Source of the DNA: Prosthecodimorpha hirschii
GTDB taxonomy: Bacteria > Pseudomonadota > Alphaproteobacteria > Rhizobiales > Ancalomicrobiaceae
Length of the DNA: 64,000 bases
Assembly: GCF_001305515.1 (NCBI RefSeq)
Contig: NZ_LJYW01000001.1
Span: 978,307 to 1,042,306, forward strand
Direction of reading: 5' to 3'
The position numbers and the translations under genes are program-made. Below are positions 8,761 to 17,886 of the stretch, in pieces. Positions within the stretch are counted from its first letter, which is position 1. The number at the start of each line of letters is the position of its first letter. A model generated the notes under the pieces. The model saw only the letters and a list, made by a program, of their open reading frames with translations. It made no database searches and was not told where the DNA came from.

Positions 8761-9765
8761 ATGACCAGCGCGACCCATGCCGCTCCGGGTTCCGCCCCGC
8801 CGGCCGCCGCCTCCGGCCGCCTCGGCGCACGCGCCGAGATCCTGGCCTTCCTGGTCATGGCCGGCCTGCTCGCCGCTCTGCCGCTGACCGGGCTGATCTA
8901 CCCCTACTTCCTGATGCAGGCGCTGTGCTTCGCGATCTTCGCCTGCGCCTTCAACCTCTTGATCGGCTATGTCGGCCTGCTCTCCTTCGGCCACGCCATG
9001 TTCCTCGGCACCGGCGGCTACATCGCCGCCCATTCCGCCAAGGTCTGGGGCTTTCCGCCGGAACTGGCCATCCTGGCCGGCCTCCTCGCCGCCGGGGCGA
9101 TCGGCACCCTGGTCGGCCTGCTGGCGATCCGCCGGCAGGGCATCTACTTCGCCATGACCACGCTGGCGCTGTCGCAGATGGTCTATTTCGTCTACCTGCA
9201 GGCGCCCTTCACCCATGGCGAGGACGGCATCCAGAGCGTGCCGCAGGGCCGGCTGTTCGGCCTCTTCGATCTCTCCCAGCAGCAGACCTTCTACTATGTC
9301 GTGCTGGCCGTGTTCCTGATCGCCTTCCTGTTGATCCGGCGCATCGTCAACTCGCCCTTCGGCGACATCCTGAAGGCGATCCGCGAGAACGAGCCGCGCG
9401 CCATCTCGCTCGGCTACCGCACCGAGCGCTACAAGCTGATGGCCTTCGTCCTGTCGGCGACGCTGGCCGGCCTCGCGGGCTCGGTCAAGGCGCTGGTCGC
9501 GCAGAACGCCTCGCTGACCGACGTGCACTGGACCATGTCGGGCGAGGTCGTGCTGATGTGCCTGGTCGGCGGGCTCGGCACCATCTTCGGGCCGGTCATC
9601 GGCGCGGTGGTGATCATCGCCATGCAGCAATATCTGGCCGGCTTCGGCCAGTGGGTGCTGGTCATCCAGGGCGTGATCTTCATCGCCTGCGTGCTCGCCT
9701 TCCGGCGCGGCATCGTCGGCGAGATCATCGCCTTCGCCCAGTGGCGCGGCGCCGAGAAGCGCTGA
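8761..9765 (+). CDS. livM: Branched-chain-type ABC permease, LivM
   Basis: The 334-residue permease begins one base after livH. It has the LivM signatures FNLLIGYVGLLSFGHAMFLG (about 64-83), the cytoplasmic coupling segment KAIRENEPRAISLGYRTERYKL (about 205-226) and GGLGTIFGPVIGA near the end. It closes the transporter operon; about 220 bp separate it from the MFS gene, with only weak GC-rich dyads (for example near 9772-9795). Confidence 0.9.
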   Translation: MTSATHAAPGSAPPAAASGRLGARAEILAFLVMAGLLAALPLTGLIYPYFLMQALCFAIFACAFNLLIGYVGLLSFGHAMFLGTGGYIAAHSAKVWGFPPELAILAGLLAAGAIGTLVGLLAIRRQGIYFAMTTLALSQMVYFVYLQAPFTHGEDGIQSVPQGRLFGLFDLSQQQTFYYVVLAVFLIAFLLIRRIVNSPFGDILKAIRENEPRAISLGYRTERYKLMAFVLSATLAGLAGSVKALVAQNASLTDVHWTMSGEVVLMCLVGGLGTIFGPVIGAVVIIAMQQYLAGFGQWVLVIQGVIFIACVLAFRRGIVGEIIAFAQWRGAEKR

Positions 9766-9988
9766 CCGCCGCCGAACCGACGCCCGCCGGCGGCCCCATC
9801 CGGTTCGCCGCGGACCGGCCCGTCGACAGCGACCGGGACGGCAGAGCCCGATCCGATGGTCGTCGACGGACCGGCGGCCGCCCGCCGTCGCGAGGGGGAC
9901 GGAGCCCGGCCATGCGGATCGCCGCCTACCGCATGCCGGCATTCCCGGCTATCCAGTCCGTCCGGCGGATAGATATGGGGTTTTGCGG

Positions 9989-11245
9989 GTGGCAACGGCG
10001 GAGATCGACGACAGGGGCGGCGCCGGGACGCCCGGGCGGGCCTGGCTGGCACCGCTCCTCTTGACGCTGGCGGTACAGTCGGTCGCCTCCTTCCTGCTGC
10101 GCCTGCCGCCGACCGTCGGACCGATCCTGACGGCCGAACGCGGCGTCTCGCCGGCCGCGGTCGGCTATCTGTCCGGCGCGGCGATGATCGGCTCGATGCT
10201 GTTCCTGCTCGCCGGCGCCCCGCTGATGGAGCGGGTCGGCTCGGTGCGCACGCTGCAGATCGGCCTCGTCGCCGGCGCCTTCGGGGTCGCCCTGATGGCG
10301 CTGCCGTCCGGCCCCGTGCTGATCGCCGCCGTGGTGCTGATGGGGCTCGGCTACGGCCCCTCGACGCCCGCCGGCAGCGACATCCTGCACCGCTTCGTGC
10401 CGCCGCATCGGCAGGCCCTGGTCTTCTCGATCAAGCAGGCCGGCGTCCCGATCGGCGGCGTCCTGGCCGGGCTGATCCTGCCGCCGCTGGTCGAGCATGG
10501 CGGCCTGACCGCGGCGCTGGCGGTCTCGGCCCTGATCGCGCTGGCGACCGTCCTCGCCGTCCAGCCGGTCCGCCGCCGGGTCGATCCGGCCGGGCCGGAG
10601 GGCCCGCCGCTGACGCTCGCCCGCTTCCTGTCCCCGGACAACCTGCTGACCCCGATCCTGGTGCTGCGCTCGACGCCCGGCCTCGTCCGCCTCGCCCTGT
10701 CGGGCCTGATGCTCGCGGTCAGCCAGGGCGTCTGGATCGCCTTTCTGGTCACCATCCTGGTCGACCGCTTCGGGCTCGGCCTGATCGCCGCCGGCGGGCT
10801 GTTCGCGATCATGCAGACCGCCGGCATCGTCGGCCGGATCGGGCTCGGCTGGATCGCCGACCGGATCGGCTCCGGCACGCTGACGCTCAGGGTCGCGGCG
10901 GGACTGTCGGCCGCCTGCACGCTGGCCCTGGCGCTGCTGCCGGCCACGACGCCGATCCCGCTGGTCGCCATGCTGTGCACGCTGGCCGGGGCGACGGTGA
11001 CCGGCTGGAACGGCGTCCAGATCGCCGAGGTCGCACGCATCTCGCCGCGCGGGCGGGTGCGCGAGACGGCGGCCGGGGCGACGCTCCTCTTGTTCACCGG
11101 CTACGTGCTCGGGCCGATGGCCTTCGCCCTCGCCGTCTCGGCGACCCACGGCTATGCCGGCCCGCTGCTGGCGGTCGCGCTCTTGACCGCGGTCTCGGCC
11201 CTGGTGCCGCGCGGCACCACCGGCGCGGACGTCAGCCGGCCTTGA
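9989..11245 (+). CDS. Major facilitator superfamily transporter
   Basis: This roughly 418-residue MFS carrier has twelve predicted membrane segments. The family A-motif equivalents are degenerate (LAGAPLMERVGSVRTLQ and GLGWIADRIGSGTLTLR). A GTG at 9989 is the favoured start; an in-frame TTG at 9983 is possible. It runs towards the GntR gene and the two stop regions overlap by 14 bp. Its substrate is unknown; context suggests an organic acid or aromatic compound. Confidence 0.85.
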   Translation: MATAEIDDRGGAGTPGRAWLAPLLLTLAVQSVASFLLRLPPTVGPILTAERGVSPAAVGYLSGAAMIGSMLFLLAGAPLMERVGSVRTLQIGLVAGAFGVALMALPSGPVLIAAVVLMGLGYGPSTPAGSDILHRFVPPHRQALVFSIKQAGVPIGGVLAGLILPPLVEHGGLTAALAVSALIALATVLAVQPVRRRVDPAGPEGPPLTLARFLSPDNLLTPILVLRSTPGLVRLALSGLMLAVSQGVWIAFLVTILVDRFGLGLIAAGGLFAIMQTAGIVGRIGLGWIADRIGSGTLTLRVAAGLSAACTLALALLPATTPIPLVAMLCTLAGATVTGWNGVQIAEVARISPRGRVRETAAGATLLLFTGYVLGPMAFALAVSATHGYAGPLLAVALLTAVSALVPRGTTGADVSRP

Positions 11246-11999
11246 GCAGGTAGCCTTCCAGCGCCGCCAGGGCGTTGATGTGGTTGGAGCGGATCAGCGC
11301 CGCGGCGAGCTGCGGGTCGCCGTCCTCATAGGCCTTGATCAGGCGGGCATGGTCGTCGAAGGAGCGCGCCATGCGGCCCGGCTGCGACAGGCTGAGCCGG
11401 CGCAGGCGCGCCGTGCGCAGGAGCAGCGAATCGAGGATGCGTTTGACGGTGCGATTGCTGGCGAGCTGCGTGTTCAATTCGTAGAAATCGACATTGGCCC
11501 ACACGAAGCCGTTCAGGTCGCCGGCGCGGTGGGCGGCTTCCATCGCGGCGAAATGCTCGCGTAGCGCCTGCAGCCCCTCGGGGGTGATCGCCGCGGCGAC
11601 ATCGGCGGCGATCATCTCGAACAGCACCGCACGGGCGCGATAGATCTCGCGGATTTCGGCCAGCGCCGGCGAGGCGACGCGCGGACGCTTGCGCGGCGGC
11701 ACGTCGACCAGCCCCTCCTTCTCCAGGAGCATCAGCGCCTCGCGGATCGGCGTGCGGCTGGTGCGGTAGCGCTTCGACAGCTCGACCGAATTCAGGTCGT
11801 CGCCCGGCCGGCGGATGCCCTCGATGATCTCCGCGCCGGTCTCCGAAGCGATCCGCGCGACCAGGGACGGCCGGTCGTGCCGCTCGGCCACGATCCGGGT
11901 GACCAGGGCCTGGGCGCGGGCAAGCGACTTGAGGTCGAGATCGCGCGCCGCGGCCCCCGCTTCCATCGCCTCGATCGGGCCTTCGCTATCGGCGCGCAT
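11232..11999 (-). CDS. GntR family regulator, FCD subfamily
   Basis: The 255-residue protein has a winged helix with the typical TSRTPIREALMLLEKEGLVDV segment (about 80-100) and a C-terminal all-helical FCD ligand domain with His/Asp metal-type residues. The frame is open to 12137. I chose the ATG at 11999 because a GAGGGG lies 10 nt upstream. It is divergent from the M29/NicX-like gene at 12212 and is a good candidate for controlling it. FCD regulators often bind TGT-N2-ACA dyads, and TGTCGACA occurs at 12162-12169. Confidence 0.88.
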   Translation of the reverse strand: MRADSEGPIEAMEAGAAARDLDLKSLARAQALVTRIVAERHDRPSLVARIASETGAEIIEGIRRPGDDLNSVELSKRYRTSRTPIREALMLLEKEGLVDVPPRKRPRVASPALAEIREIYRARAVLFEMIAADVAAAITPEGLQALREHFAAMEAAHRAGDLNGFVWANVDFYELNTQLASNRTVKRILDSLLLRTARLRRLSLSQPGRMARSFDDHARLIKAYEDGDPQLAAALIRSNHINALAALEGYLLKAG

Positions 12000-12124
12000 T
12001 TCGATCTTCACCCCTCGGAACGCCCCGAATCTACCAAGACGCCGCGGCTCCCGCCAGCCCCTACCGCCGCGGCATCGACGCCCCTTGGGTGGCTGAATGT
12101 CCACACTTAATGCCAACATAGATG

Positions 12125-12175
12125 ATATGCCTTCCATATTGTCCGGCTCTGTGCATCATAGTGTCGACATATTGA
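12125..12175 (+). promoter_or_regulatory. Dyad and TGTCGACA operator candidate in a divergent promoter region
   Basis: The AT-richer 210-bp gap between the GntR gene and the gene at 12212 contains ATATG-CCTTC-CATAT (12125-12139). It also holds GTGTCGACATATTGA (12161-12175), whose core TGTCGACA is a perfect 8-bp palindrome. The 15-mer recurs exactly, inverted, at 27882-27896 before the amidohydrolase gene. Confidence 0.5.
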
Positions 12176-12211
12176 AGATCGACCCCAACAAGAGCGAGGG
12201 AGCGAGACGCC

Positions 12212-13261
12212 ATGGTCGGTGGAGCATTGTTGACGGGAAACATGGAACACCTGCGCCGCCCGTTGGTGCGCAACGTGAAGAAGGGGCAGCGCGCGCTGGT
12301 GCTCAGCGACACCGCGCACGACCCGCGCGTCTGGCAGGCAGTGATGAGCATACTGCAGGAGATCGGGGCGGACGTGACCGTGACCCTGTTCGAGCGCCGC
12401 CCGGCCGACTACTACGACCCGCCGGCCGCGGTGTGCGAGGCGATGATGAAGTCGGACGTGAACGTCCTGATCGCCTCGACCGGCATGCTGCATTGCGCGG
12501 CGAGCCTGCGCTCCATGGAGGCCGGCATTCCGTCGATCTGCCTGGATGGCGGCATGCAGCTGGAATGGATGCAGTCGGGCGCGATCACCGAGGACATGCG
12601 CCAGGTCGCGGTGCGCAAGCACTATGTCGGCGCACGCATCTTCGGCGCCGACGCCAAGATGTGCCGCGTCACGTCTCGCTACGGAACCGACTTCACCTAC
12701 AGCGTCGAGAACAAGATCTGGGTGCCGCCGCTGCCCGGTCCGGACTACGACGCCTACAAGATCGTCAACTTCCAGAAGGACGAGAACCGTCCGGCCGGCA
12801 AGCTCTACTACTATCTATACCCGACCGGCGAGTTCAACGTCGCCCCGAACGAATATACCGCCAACGGCAAGCTGGTCATCGACCTGACGATGCACCATCT
12901 CGGCCGCCTGTCGAGCCCGATCGAGCTGACGGTCGAGAACGGCAAGGTGATCAAGATCGACGGCGGCGCGGATGCCCGCATCCTGCGCGACTTCCTGGCC
13001 ACCTATGGCGACGAGAACGCCTATATGTGCCCGGCGGAGGCCTCGGTCGGCGTCAATTCCAAGGCGGTCATTCGCGGCATCCAGCGCGAAGACAAGAACA
13101 TCATGGGCACGATGCATTTCGGCCTCGGCACCAATGTCGATGTCGGCGGCTCGATCTTCTCCAAGATCCACATGGACGGCGTGATCCTGCACCCGACCCT
13201 CTATGTCGACGGCGTCAAGCGCATCGAGGACGGCAACTTCCTGGTCGACATCGAGGGCTAG
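12212..13261 (+). CDS. M29 aminopeptidase/2,5-dihydroxypyridine dioxygenase-like metalloprotein
   Basis: This 349-residue protein resembles the superfamily of M29 leucyl aminopeptidases and NicX-type 2,5-dihydroxypyridine 5,6-dioxygenases. Features are the N-terminal VKKGQRALVLSDTAHDPRVW segment, TMHFGLGTN (about 305) and SKIHMDGVILHPTLYVDG near the C-terminus. The HMD triad has the His-x-Asp pattern I recall for metal binding in NicX. NicX opens the dihydroxypyridine ring in nicotinate breakdown. Whether this protein is a dioxygenase, peptidase or amidase cannot be told; no other nicotinate genes are nearby. It is divergent from a GntR regulator. Confidence 0.6.
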   Translation: MVGGALLTGNMEHLRRPLVRNVKKGQRALVLSDTAHDPRVWQAVMSILQEIGADVTVTLFERRPADYYDPPAAVCEAMMKSDVNVLIASTGMLHCAASLRSMEAGIPSICLDGGMQLEWMQSGAITEDMRQVAVRKHYVGARIFGADAKMCRVTSRYGTDFTYSVENKIWVPPLPGPDYDAYKIVNFQKDENRPAGKLYYYLYPTGEFNVAPNEYTANGKLVIDLTMHHLGRLSSPIELTVENGKVIKIDGGADARILRDFLATYGDENAYMCPAEASVGVNSKAVIRGIQREDKNIMGTMHFGLGTNVDVGGSIFSKIHMDGVILHPTLYVDGVKRIEDGNFLVDIEG

Positions 13262-13904
13262 CCGGCGGCCCCGCCGGCCCGGACCGCCGGCCTTTCGGAA
13301 TGCCGCGGCCTTTCGAAATGCCGCGGCCCCCAGCCCCCCTCATCCGGCCTTCGCACACCTTCTCCCCCTTTGCAGGGGGAGAAGGGGAAGGAGCCGGGAG
13401 ATCAGGGGGCTGATGCCCAGACTCCTGCATCGCGTATGCGCCGATTTACCCCAATCCCCCAACGCGTTATCCCCTTCGCCCCCCGTGGGGGGAGAAGGTG
13501 CCCGAAGGGCGGATGAGGGGGTCGATCCCGCGTCAACGCCCCAAGCCCGCGGTCCGGCCGCCGCCCACGCCGACGAACCGCGAGACTTTCACACTGCCGC
13601 TAAATCCAAGCCTCCCTATCCGGCCTTCGGCCATCGTCTCCCCCTTGGAGGGCTGCGTGCCGGGTGCGGCGGTGATCAGCACCTCCGTACGCGCGCCCGC
13701 GTGCACCAAAAAAGGCGAGAAAATCGCCCACTCCTCATCCTTCACTAGCCCCCGAACCGCAACCGCTCTCCTGCAAAGAGCAACCATGAATAGGACCGAC
13801 GTCTACTTTCGGATTCTCCTAGTCAAAATTCAATATACTCCTCGCCCTACGGAGAAATCACTCATGCTGAAACCAAAAGGGCGAGCGGGCGCTTCACCGA
13901 ACTG
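13262..13904. repeat. Gene-free stretch with palindromic intergenic repeats
   Basis: These 643 bp hold no convincing gene. An 18-bp tandem repeat (13288-13305 and 13306-13323, plus five bases) is followed by three degenerate copies of the CCCCTCATCC...CTTCTCCCCC...GGGGGAGAAGG palindromic repeat at about 13334-13390, 13471-13521 (inverted) and 13611-13652. The family is common between genes in Hyphomicrobiales. From about 13760 base composition turns AT-rich. Confidence 0.7.
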
Positions 13905-14315
13905 TTAATCATCGAAATCAGAATTATGCACAATTTCAATCTGCACCTTATCTTCTGAAAAAATGATTGATAAATTCAACTCATCTTGAATTTCTGATGA
14001 CTCAAAAGCAGCAAAAGGAATAAACTCAACGCCGTCCTCTTCACCAAACATATGGCATTTGCTCTCCCACCACTCAGAGAATTCCATCTTCTCTGGATTA
14101 CATTCGTCTGCAAAAATAACTTTGTTCAGGCGCTCATCAGGGAACAAAGCGTTACTCATCAGATAGACTCCACGATCCCCGACAAGCCACAAACCCGGTC
14201 CGGTCTCGAGGCCATAAAATGGATGATGAGCATCTGCAAGTTCACTTTCATTTATAAGCATACGGACATCATCCCAACGGAATGTCAGTGGCATAAGAAT
14301 CTCCAACATAGGCAA
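13905..14315 (-). CDS. DUF3085 domain-containing protein
   Basis: The 136-residue protein has the core I associate with DUF3085: GPGLWLVGDRGVYLMSNA (about 39-56), followed by ADECNPEK, a WWESK motif and EEDGVEFI. Function is unknown; relatives are frequent on rhizobial plasmids and islands. The gene and its flanks are strikingly AT-rich compared with the rest of the window, suggesting horizontal acquisition. No mobility gene is adjacent. Confidence 0.65.
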   Translation of the reverse strand: MPMLEILMPLTFRWDDVRMLINESELADAHHPFYGLETGPGLWLVGDRGVYLMSNALFPDERLNKVIFADECNPEKMEFSEWWESKCHMFGEEDGVEFIPFAAFESSEIQDELNLSIIFSEDKVQIEIVHNSDFDD

Positions 14316-14724
14316 AATGATAAGGTTACCTCTGCTATCTTTAAATCATTTTCTATCATTCATGATATTTGCACAAGGGGATCTGTTCACTAGAAATACT
14401 GCAATGGCAACGAAGCCGAAGCCACGGCGGCGTCGCGTTCTGGATTGCGAGACGCTTGGTCTGCAAGGCTGCGCTTTCAACGTGCCCGCCGACCACCAAC
14501 CCAAGTGTTTAGTCCCCGCATTTGATCGATCGAAACGATAATCACTAGTTCTGACTCGTCAGTCCAGCCTTTGCATATGAACTCGTAGGGCGTGAGGCGT
14601 CTTAGGGCCTTTATGCGGCGCTCCCGTGGTGATCCTGGTTACTAGCGTGTCCTTTCAGCTCTGCGGAAAGACTGCACTATCAAATGCCGGGATCACACAA
14701 GGTGCGCCCGGCCGGTATGAGCCG
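14316..14724. other. AT-rich gene-free remnant
   Basis: About 400 bp without a supported gene. It is low in GC up to about 14690, where the GC-rich backbone resumes. A 74-codon frame (14317-14541) lacks a ribosome site and recognisable features. This is probably the edge of the same acquired segment as the DUF3085 gene. Confidence 0.5.
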
Positions 14725-15687
14725 TCACCCGCCCCGCGGCGCGTTGAGCGGGCGGACCGGGGTGCCGGCCAGGAAGCCTTCGACCGCCTCGATCGTGTCG
14801 GCATAGATCAGGCGGAAATTCTCCTCGGCGACATAGCCGAGATGCGGCAGCAGGAGCGCGTTGTCGAGGCTGCGCAGCGGATGGTCGCCCGGCAGCGGCT
14901 CCTGGTCGAAGACGTCGAGGCCGGCGCCGGCGATGCGGCCGGCCTGCAGGTGGGCGACCAGCGCCGTCTCGTCGACGATCGGCCCGCGTGAGGTGTTGAC
15001 CAGATAGGCGGTCGGCTTCATCAGCCCGAGCTCGCGCGCGCCGATCAGGCCGCGGCTGCGCTCGGACAGGCGCAGGTGGATGGAGACCACGTCGGCGGCG
15101 GCCAGGAGATCGTCCTTGGCGACCCGTGTCGCCCCGGCGGCGGCGGCCTTCTCGTCGGTCAGGTTGGCGCTCCAGGCGATCACCTTCATGCCCAGCACCT
15201 GGCCGAAGGCCGCCATCCGGCTGCCGATGGTACCGAGGCCGATCAGGCCTAAGGTGCGGCCGTGGAGGCCGATGCCGACCGTCTCCTGCCAGCGCCCGGT
15301 GCGCATGCCGAGCGCCTCGCGCGGGATGTGGCGGACGAGGGCGAGCATCAGGCCGAGCGTCAGCTCCGGCGTCGCATGCGGCCAGCTGCGGGTGCCGCAG
15401 ACCTGGACGCCATGGGCGGCGGCGGCTTCCAGATCGATCGCCGCATTGGCCATGCCGGCGGTGACCAGCAGGCGCAGCCGCGGCAGCCGGGCGAACAGGG
15501 CGGCGGGAAACGGCGTCCGCTCGCGCATGGCCAGGATGGCGTCGTAGGGCGCGAGCCGCTCGGCCAGCCGGTCGATGTCGCCGATCGGCCCGTCGAGCGC
15601 GTCGACGGTCACGGCCGGTGCCAGCCGCTGCCAGTCGCCGAGCGCGAGGGCGACCCCCTGGTAGTCGTCGAGAAGGGCGAGACGCAC
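14725..15687 (-). CDS. D-isomer-specific 2-hydroxyacid dehydrogenase
   Basis: This 320-residue NAD(P)-dependent enzyme has the Rossmann motif GLGTIGSRMAAFG (about 150-162), the catalytic Arg in NTSRGPIVDE, the Glu in GLDVFDQEPLP and the His in LLPHLGYVAEEN, as in the 3-phosphoglycerate/glyoxylate reductase family. The start is a GTG with GGAGG 10 nt upstream. It is divergent from a GntR regulator that may control it. Family members interconvert 2-oxo and D-2-hydroxy acids; the substrate is unknown. Confidence 0.88.
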   Translation of the reverse strand: MRLALLDDYQGVALALGDWQRLAPAVTVDALDGPIGDIDRLAERLAPYDAILAMRERTPFPAALFARLPRLRLLVTAGMANAAIDLEAAAAHGVQVCGTRSWPHATPELTLGLMLALVRHIPREALGMRTGRWQETVGIGLHGRTLGLIGLGTIGSRMAAFGQVLGMKVIAWSANLTDEKAAAAGATRVAKDDLLAAADVVSIHLRLSERSRGLIGARELGLMKPTAYLVNTSRGPIVDETALVAHLQAGRIAGAGLDVFDQEPLPGDHPLRSLDNALLLPHLGYVAEENFRLIYADTIEAVEGFLAGTPVRPLNAPRGG

Positions 15688-15823
15688 GGGATCCAATCCT
15701 CCGAGGGCGAACGCATTGAGACGGACAGGGCCGCGGGCTATCCCCGGGACGGGCAGCCGGACCGGCGACGCGGCGCCCACCGGACGGACCGCTGGCGGCG
15801 AACCGCAAACGGATTCGAAAGGC

Positions 15824-15879
15824 TTGCAAAAGCCGCGCAACGGACCGGCAAGGACTTGCAGGACGTTGCACGGATTGCA
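15824..15879 (+). promoter_or_regulatory. Cluster of TTGCA elements
   Basis: TTGCA occurs at 15824, 15856, 15866 and 15875 in the 424-bp divergent gap. The last three are spaced 10 and 9 bp, about one helical turn. The last lies within the perfect palindrome ATTGCAAT. A cooperative regulator site is possible. Confidence 0.3.
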
Positions 15880-16035
15880 ATGGCCCGCACGGCATATCCG
15901 GGCCGCGCCGATCCCGTGCCGAAGCCGGCGACGGCCCGGCCGGCACGCCGGCGACGGATGGCGACTGGCGGCGGGCGGATGGCGGATGGCGGATGGGCGC
16001 CGGACCGGGCGTGTGACGCGACCCTGCGTCAAGGT

Positions 16036-16051
16036 GCTTGCGTTCGCAAGC
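16036..16051 (+). promoter_or_regulatory. 16-bp inverted repeat before the GntR gene
   Basis: GCTTGCG-TT-CGCAAGC is a perfect 7-bp dyad about 60 bp upstream of the GntR start. It is a likely operator, perhaps for autoregulation and the divergent dehydrogenase. Confidence 0.45.
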
Positions 16052-16111
16052 CCGATCGTCGACCATCGAGAATGCATTGTCCATCGGCCGCAGGGCCCGA
16101 CGCGGAACGCC

Positions 16112-16747
16112 ATGGCAGCCATCACCAAGCAGGATTGGGTCGCGCAGGTGCTGCGCGAGCGCATCATTGCCGGCCAGTATGCCCGCGGCGACAAGCTGAA
16201 GCAGGCCGAATTGGCGGCCGAGCTCGGCGTCTCGATCACGCCGGTGCGCGAGGCGCTGCTGACCTTGCAGGCGGAAGGCTATGTCGGCGGCAACCCGCAC
16301 AAGGGGCTGATCGTGCCCCACCTGGTGGCCGGCCAGGTGCGCGAGATCTACGACCTGCGCCTGATGCTGGAGCGCGAGCTGACCGCGATCGCGGTCGCGC
16401 GGATCACGCCGGGCCGGTTCCGCGAGCTGCAGGACCTGCAGCGCGACGTGGCCCGCGCCATCGAGGCGGGCGACCTGCTCGCCGTGCGCACCGCCAATGT
16501 GCGCTTCCATTTCGGCCTCTATGCCATGGCCGAGCGGCCGCAGACGCTGCATTTCGTGCGCGTGCTGTGGTCGAAATATCCCTTCACGGCCCAAGACACC
16601 CGCAGCGACCGGCCGAACCGCATGCGTCACGAGCATGACGACATCCTGGCCCACATCGCCGACGACGACCCGTCCGGCGCCGTCGAGGCGATGGTCGCCC
16701 ATATCCGCAGCGGCTGGCGCGAAGGCGGCCACGGCCTCGTGGTCTGA
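16112..16747 (+). CDS. GntR family regulator, FCD subfamily
   Basis: The 211-residue regulator has a winged helix (LAAELGVSITPVREALLTLQ, about 36-55) and an FCD ligand domain with VRTANVRFHFGLYAMA and HEHDDILAHIADDD; its His/Asp residues would hold a metal and a carboxylate ligand. The ATG at 16112 starts the homologous region, although the frame is open upstream. It lies between a 2-hydroxyacid dehydrogenase (divergent) and the hydrolase/CoA-transferase genes, any of which could be its target. A 13-bp terminator hairpin contains its stop codon. Confidence 0.88.
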   Translation: MAAITKQDWVAQVLRERIIAGQYARGDKLKQAELAAELGVSITPVREALLTLQAEGYVGGNPHKGLIVPHLVAGQVREIYDLRLMLERELTAIAVARITPGRFRELQDLQRDVARAIEAGDLLAVRTANVRFHFGLYAMAERPQTLHFVRVLWSKYPFTAQDTRSDRPNRMRHEHDDILAHIADDDPSGAVEAMVAHIRSGWREGGHGLVV

Positions 16748-16780
16748 TCGAGACGGATGGCACCCAACCGTCTCGATCAG
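16744..16780 (+). terminator. Strong hairpin terminator after the GntR gene
   Basis: CTGATCGAGACGG (16744-16756) pairs perfectly with CCGTCTCGATCAG (16768-16780) around an 11-nt loop. The TGA stop lies in the left arm. Confidence 0.75.
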
Positions 16781-16988
16781 ACAACTAACTCTTTGACGAC
16801 GTGGTCAATTCACTCTGACATTTGCGGGACGCACATGTCAGATTTTGACCACTCGCCACCACCGAAACCGCCGCCGCGGTCTGAAAGGCCCGGGCGGAAC
16901 GCCCCTCCATCGCCCGCCGCGACGCGGGGCGCCCGCGCCCCTGCGGGCTTCGCCGCCGCCGCGCCACACGACCGGATCCCGACCGACC

Positions 16989-17885
16989 ATGAGCCCTGCC
17001 GCAAACACCCCGACCGCCGCACCGAACGCCGACGCCTTGTCGGCCGCCTCCCTGTCCTCCGCCCTGCCCGCCCCGATCGCCACCCTGGATGCCGCCGCCG
17101 AGCGGATCGAGACGCCGTGCGGGGCCGGATCGATGGTCTGGCGCGCCTGGGGCGCCGGGCGGCCGGTCGTGCTGCTGCATGGCGGCTACGGCTCGTGGCA
17201 GCATTGGGTGCGCAACATCCCGGCGCTCGCCGCACGCCGGCGGGTCTATGCGGCCGACATGCCGGGTCTCGGCGATTCGGCCGATGCGCCGGAGCCGGTC
17301 GTGCCGGAGACGATCGCCGCGATCCTGGCCCGCGGCCTCGACGCGATCGGTCTGGCGCCGGCCGAGACGGACCTGGTCGGCTTCTCGTTCGGCGCCCTGA
17401 TCGGCAGCCATCTGGCCGCGCACCGGGCGGGACATCGTTCGCTGACCATCGTCGGGGCCGGCGCGATCGGCGCGGCGCGGCGGGCGATCACGCTGGAGCG
17501 GACCGATCTCGGCCTGTCGCCGGCCGAGCTCGCCGCCGCCCATCGCCGCAACCTGAACCGGCTGATGATCGCCGATCCGGCCCGGATCGACGCACTCGCG
17601 GTCGCCATCCAGACCGACAATGTCGCGCGCGCCCGGGTCAAGAGCCGCCGCTTCGCCGCCTCCGCGTCGATCCTGGAGGCGCTCCGGCGCGCCGAAATCG
17701 GCCGGCTGCATGTCGTCTGGGGCGAACATGACGCGATCGCGGCCGGGAATTTCCCCGAACGCGAGCGCCTGCTCCGGGCCATCCGCCCCGACCTGACCTT
17801 CGACCTCCTCCCCGATGCCGGCCACTGGGCCGCCTACGAGCAGCCGGAGGCTTTCGACGCGCTGCTCGAGCGCCTGATCGGCTGA
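16989..17885 (+). CDS. Alpha/beta-hydrolase
   Basis: This 298-residue hydrolase has HGGYGSWQHWVRNIPALA (oxyanion region), the nucleophile elbow VGFSFGALIG (Ser about 140) and the terminal His in LPDAGHWAAYEQPEA. The ATG at 16989 is preferred over the frame's upstream extension, which is low-complexity and has no ribosome site. The catalytic triad is complete. The 119-bp repeat starts one base after its stop. The substrate is unknown; it precedes the CoA-transferase operon. Confidence 0.83.
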   Translation: MSPAANTPTAAPNADALSAASLSSALPAPIATLDAAAERIETPCGAGSMVWRAWGAGRPVVLLHGGYGSWQHWVRNIPALAARRRVYAADMPGLGDSADAPEPVVPETIAAILARGLDAIGLAPAETDLVGFSFGALIGSHLAAHRAGHRSLTIVGAGAIGAARRAITLERTDLGLSPAELAAAHRRNLNRLMIADPARIDALAVAIQTDNVARARVKSRRFAASASILEALRRAEIGRLHVVWGEHDAIAAGNFPERERLLRAIRPDLTFDLLPDAGHWAAYEQPEAFDALLERLIG

Positions 17886-17886
17886 C

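Noticed and set aside
13262-13904. Small frames (e.g. 13203-13748, 13498-13908) as genes
   Set aside because: They run through palindromic repeats and have Pro/Arg-rich translations without motifs.
14317-14541. A 74-codon frame in the AT-rich islet
   Set aside because: No ribosome site, composition changes within it, and no recognisable protein features.
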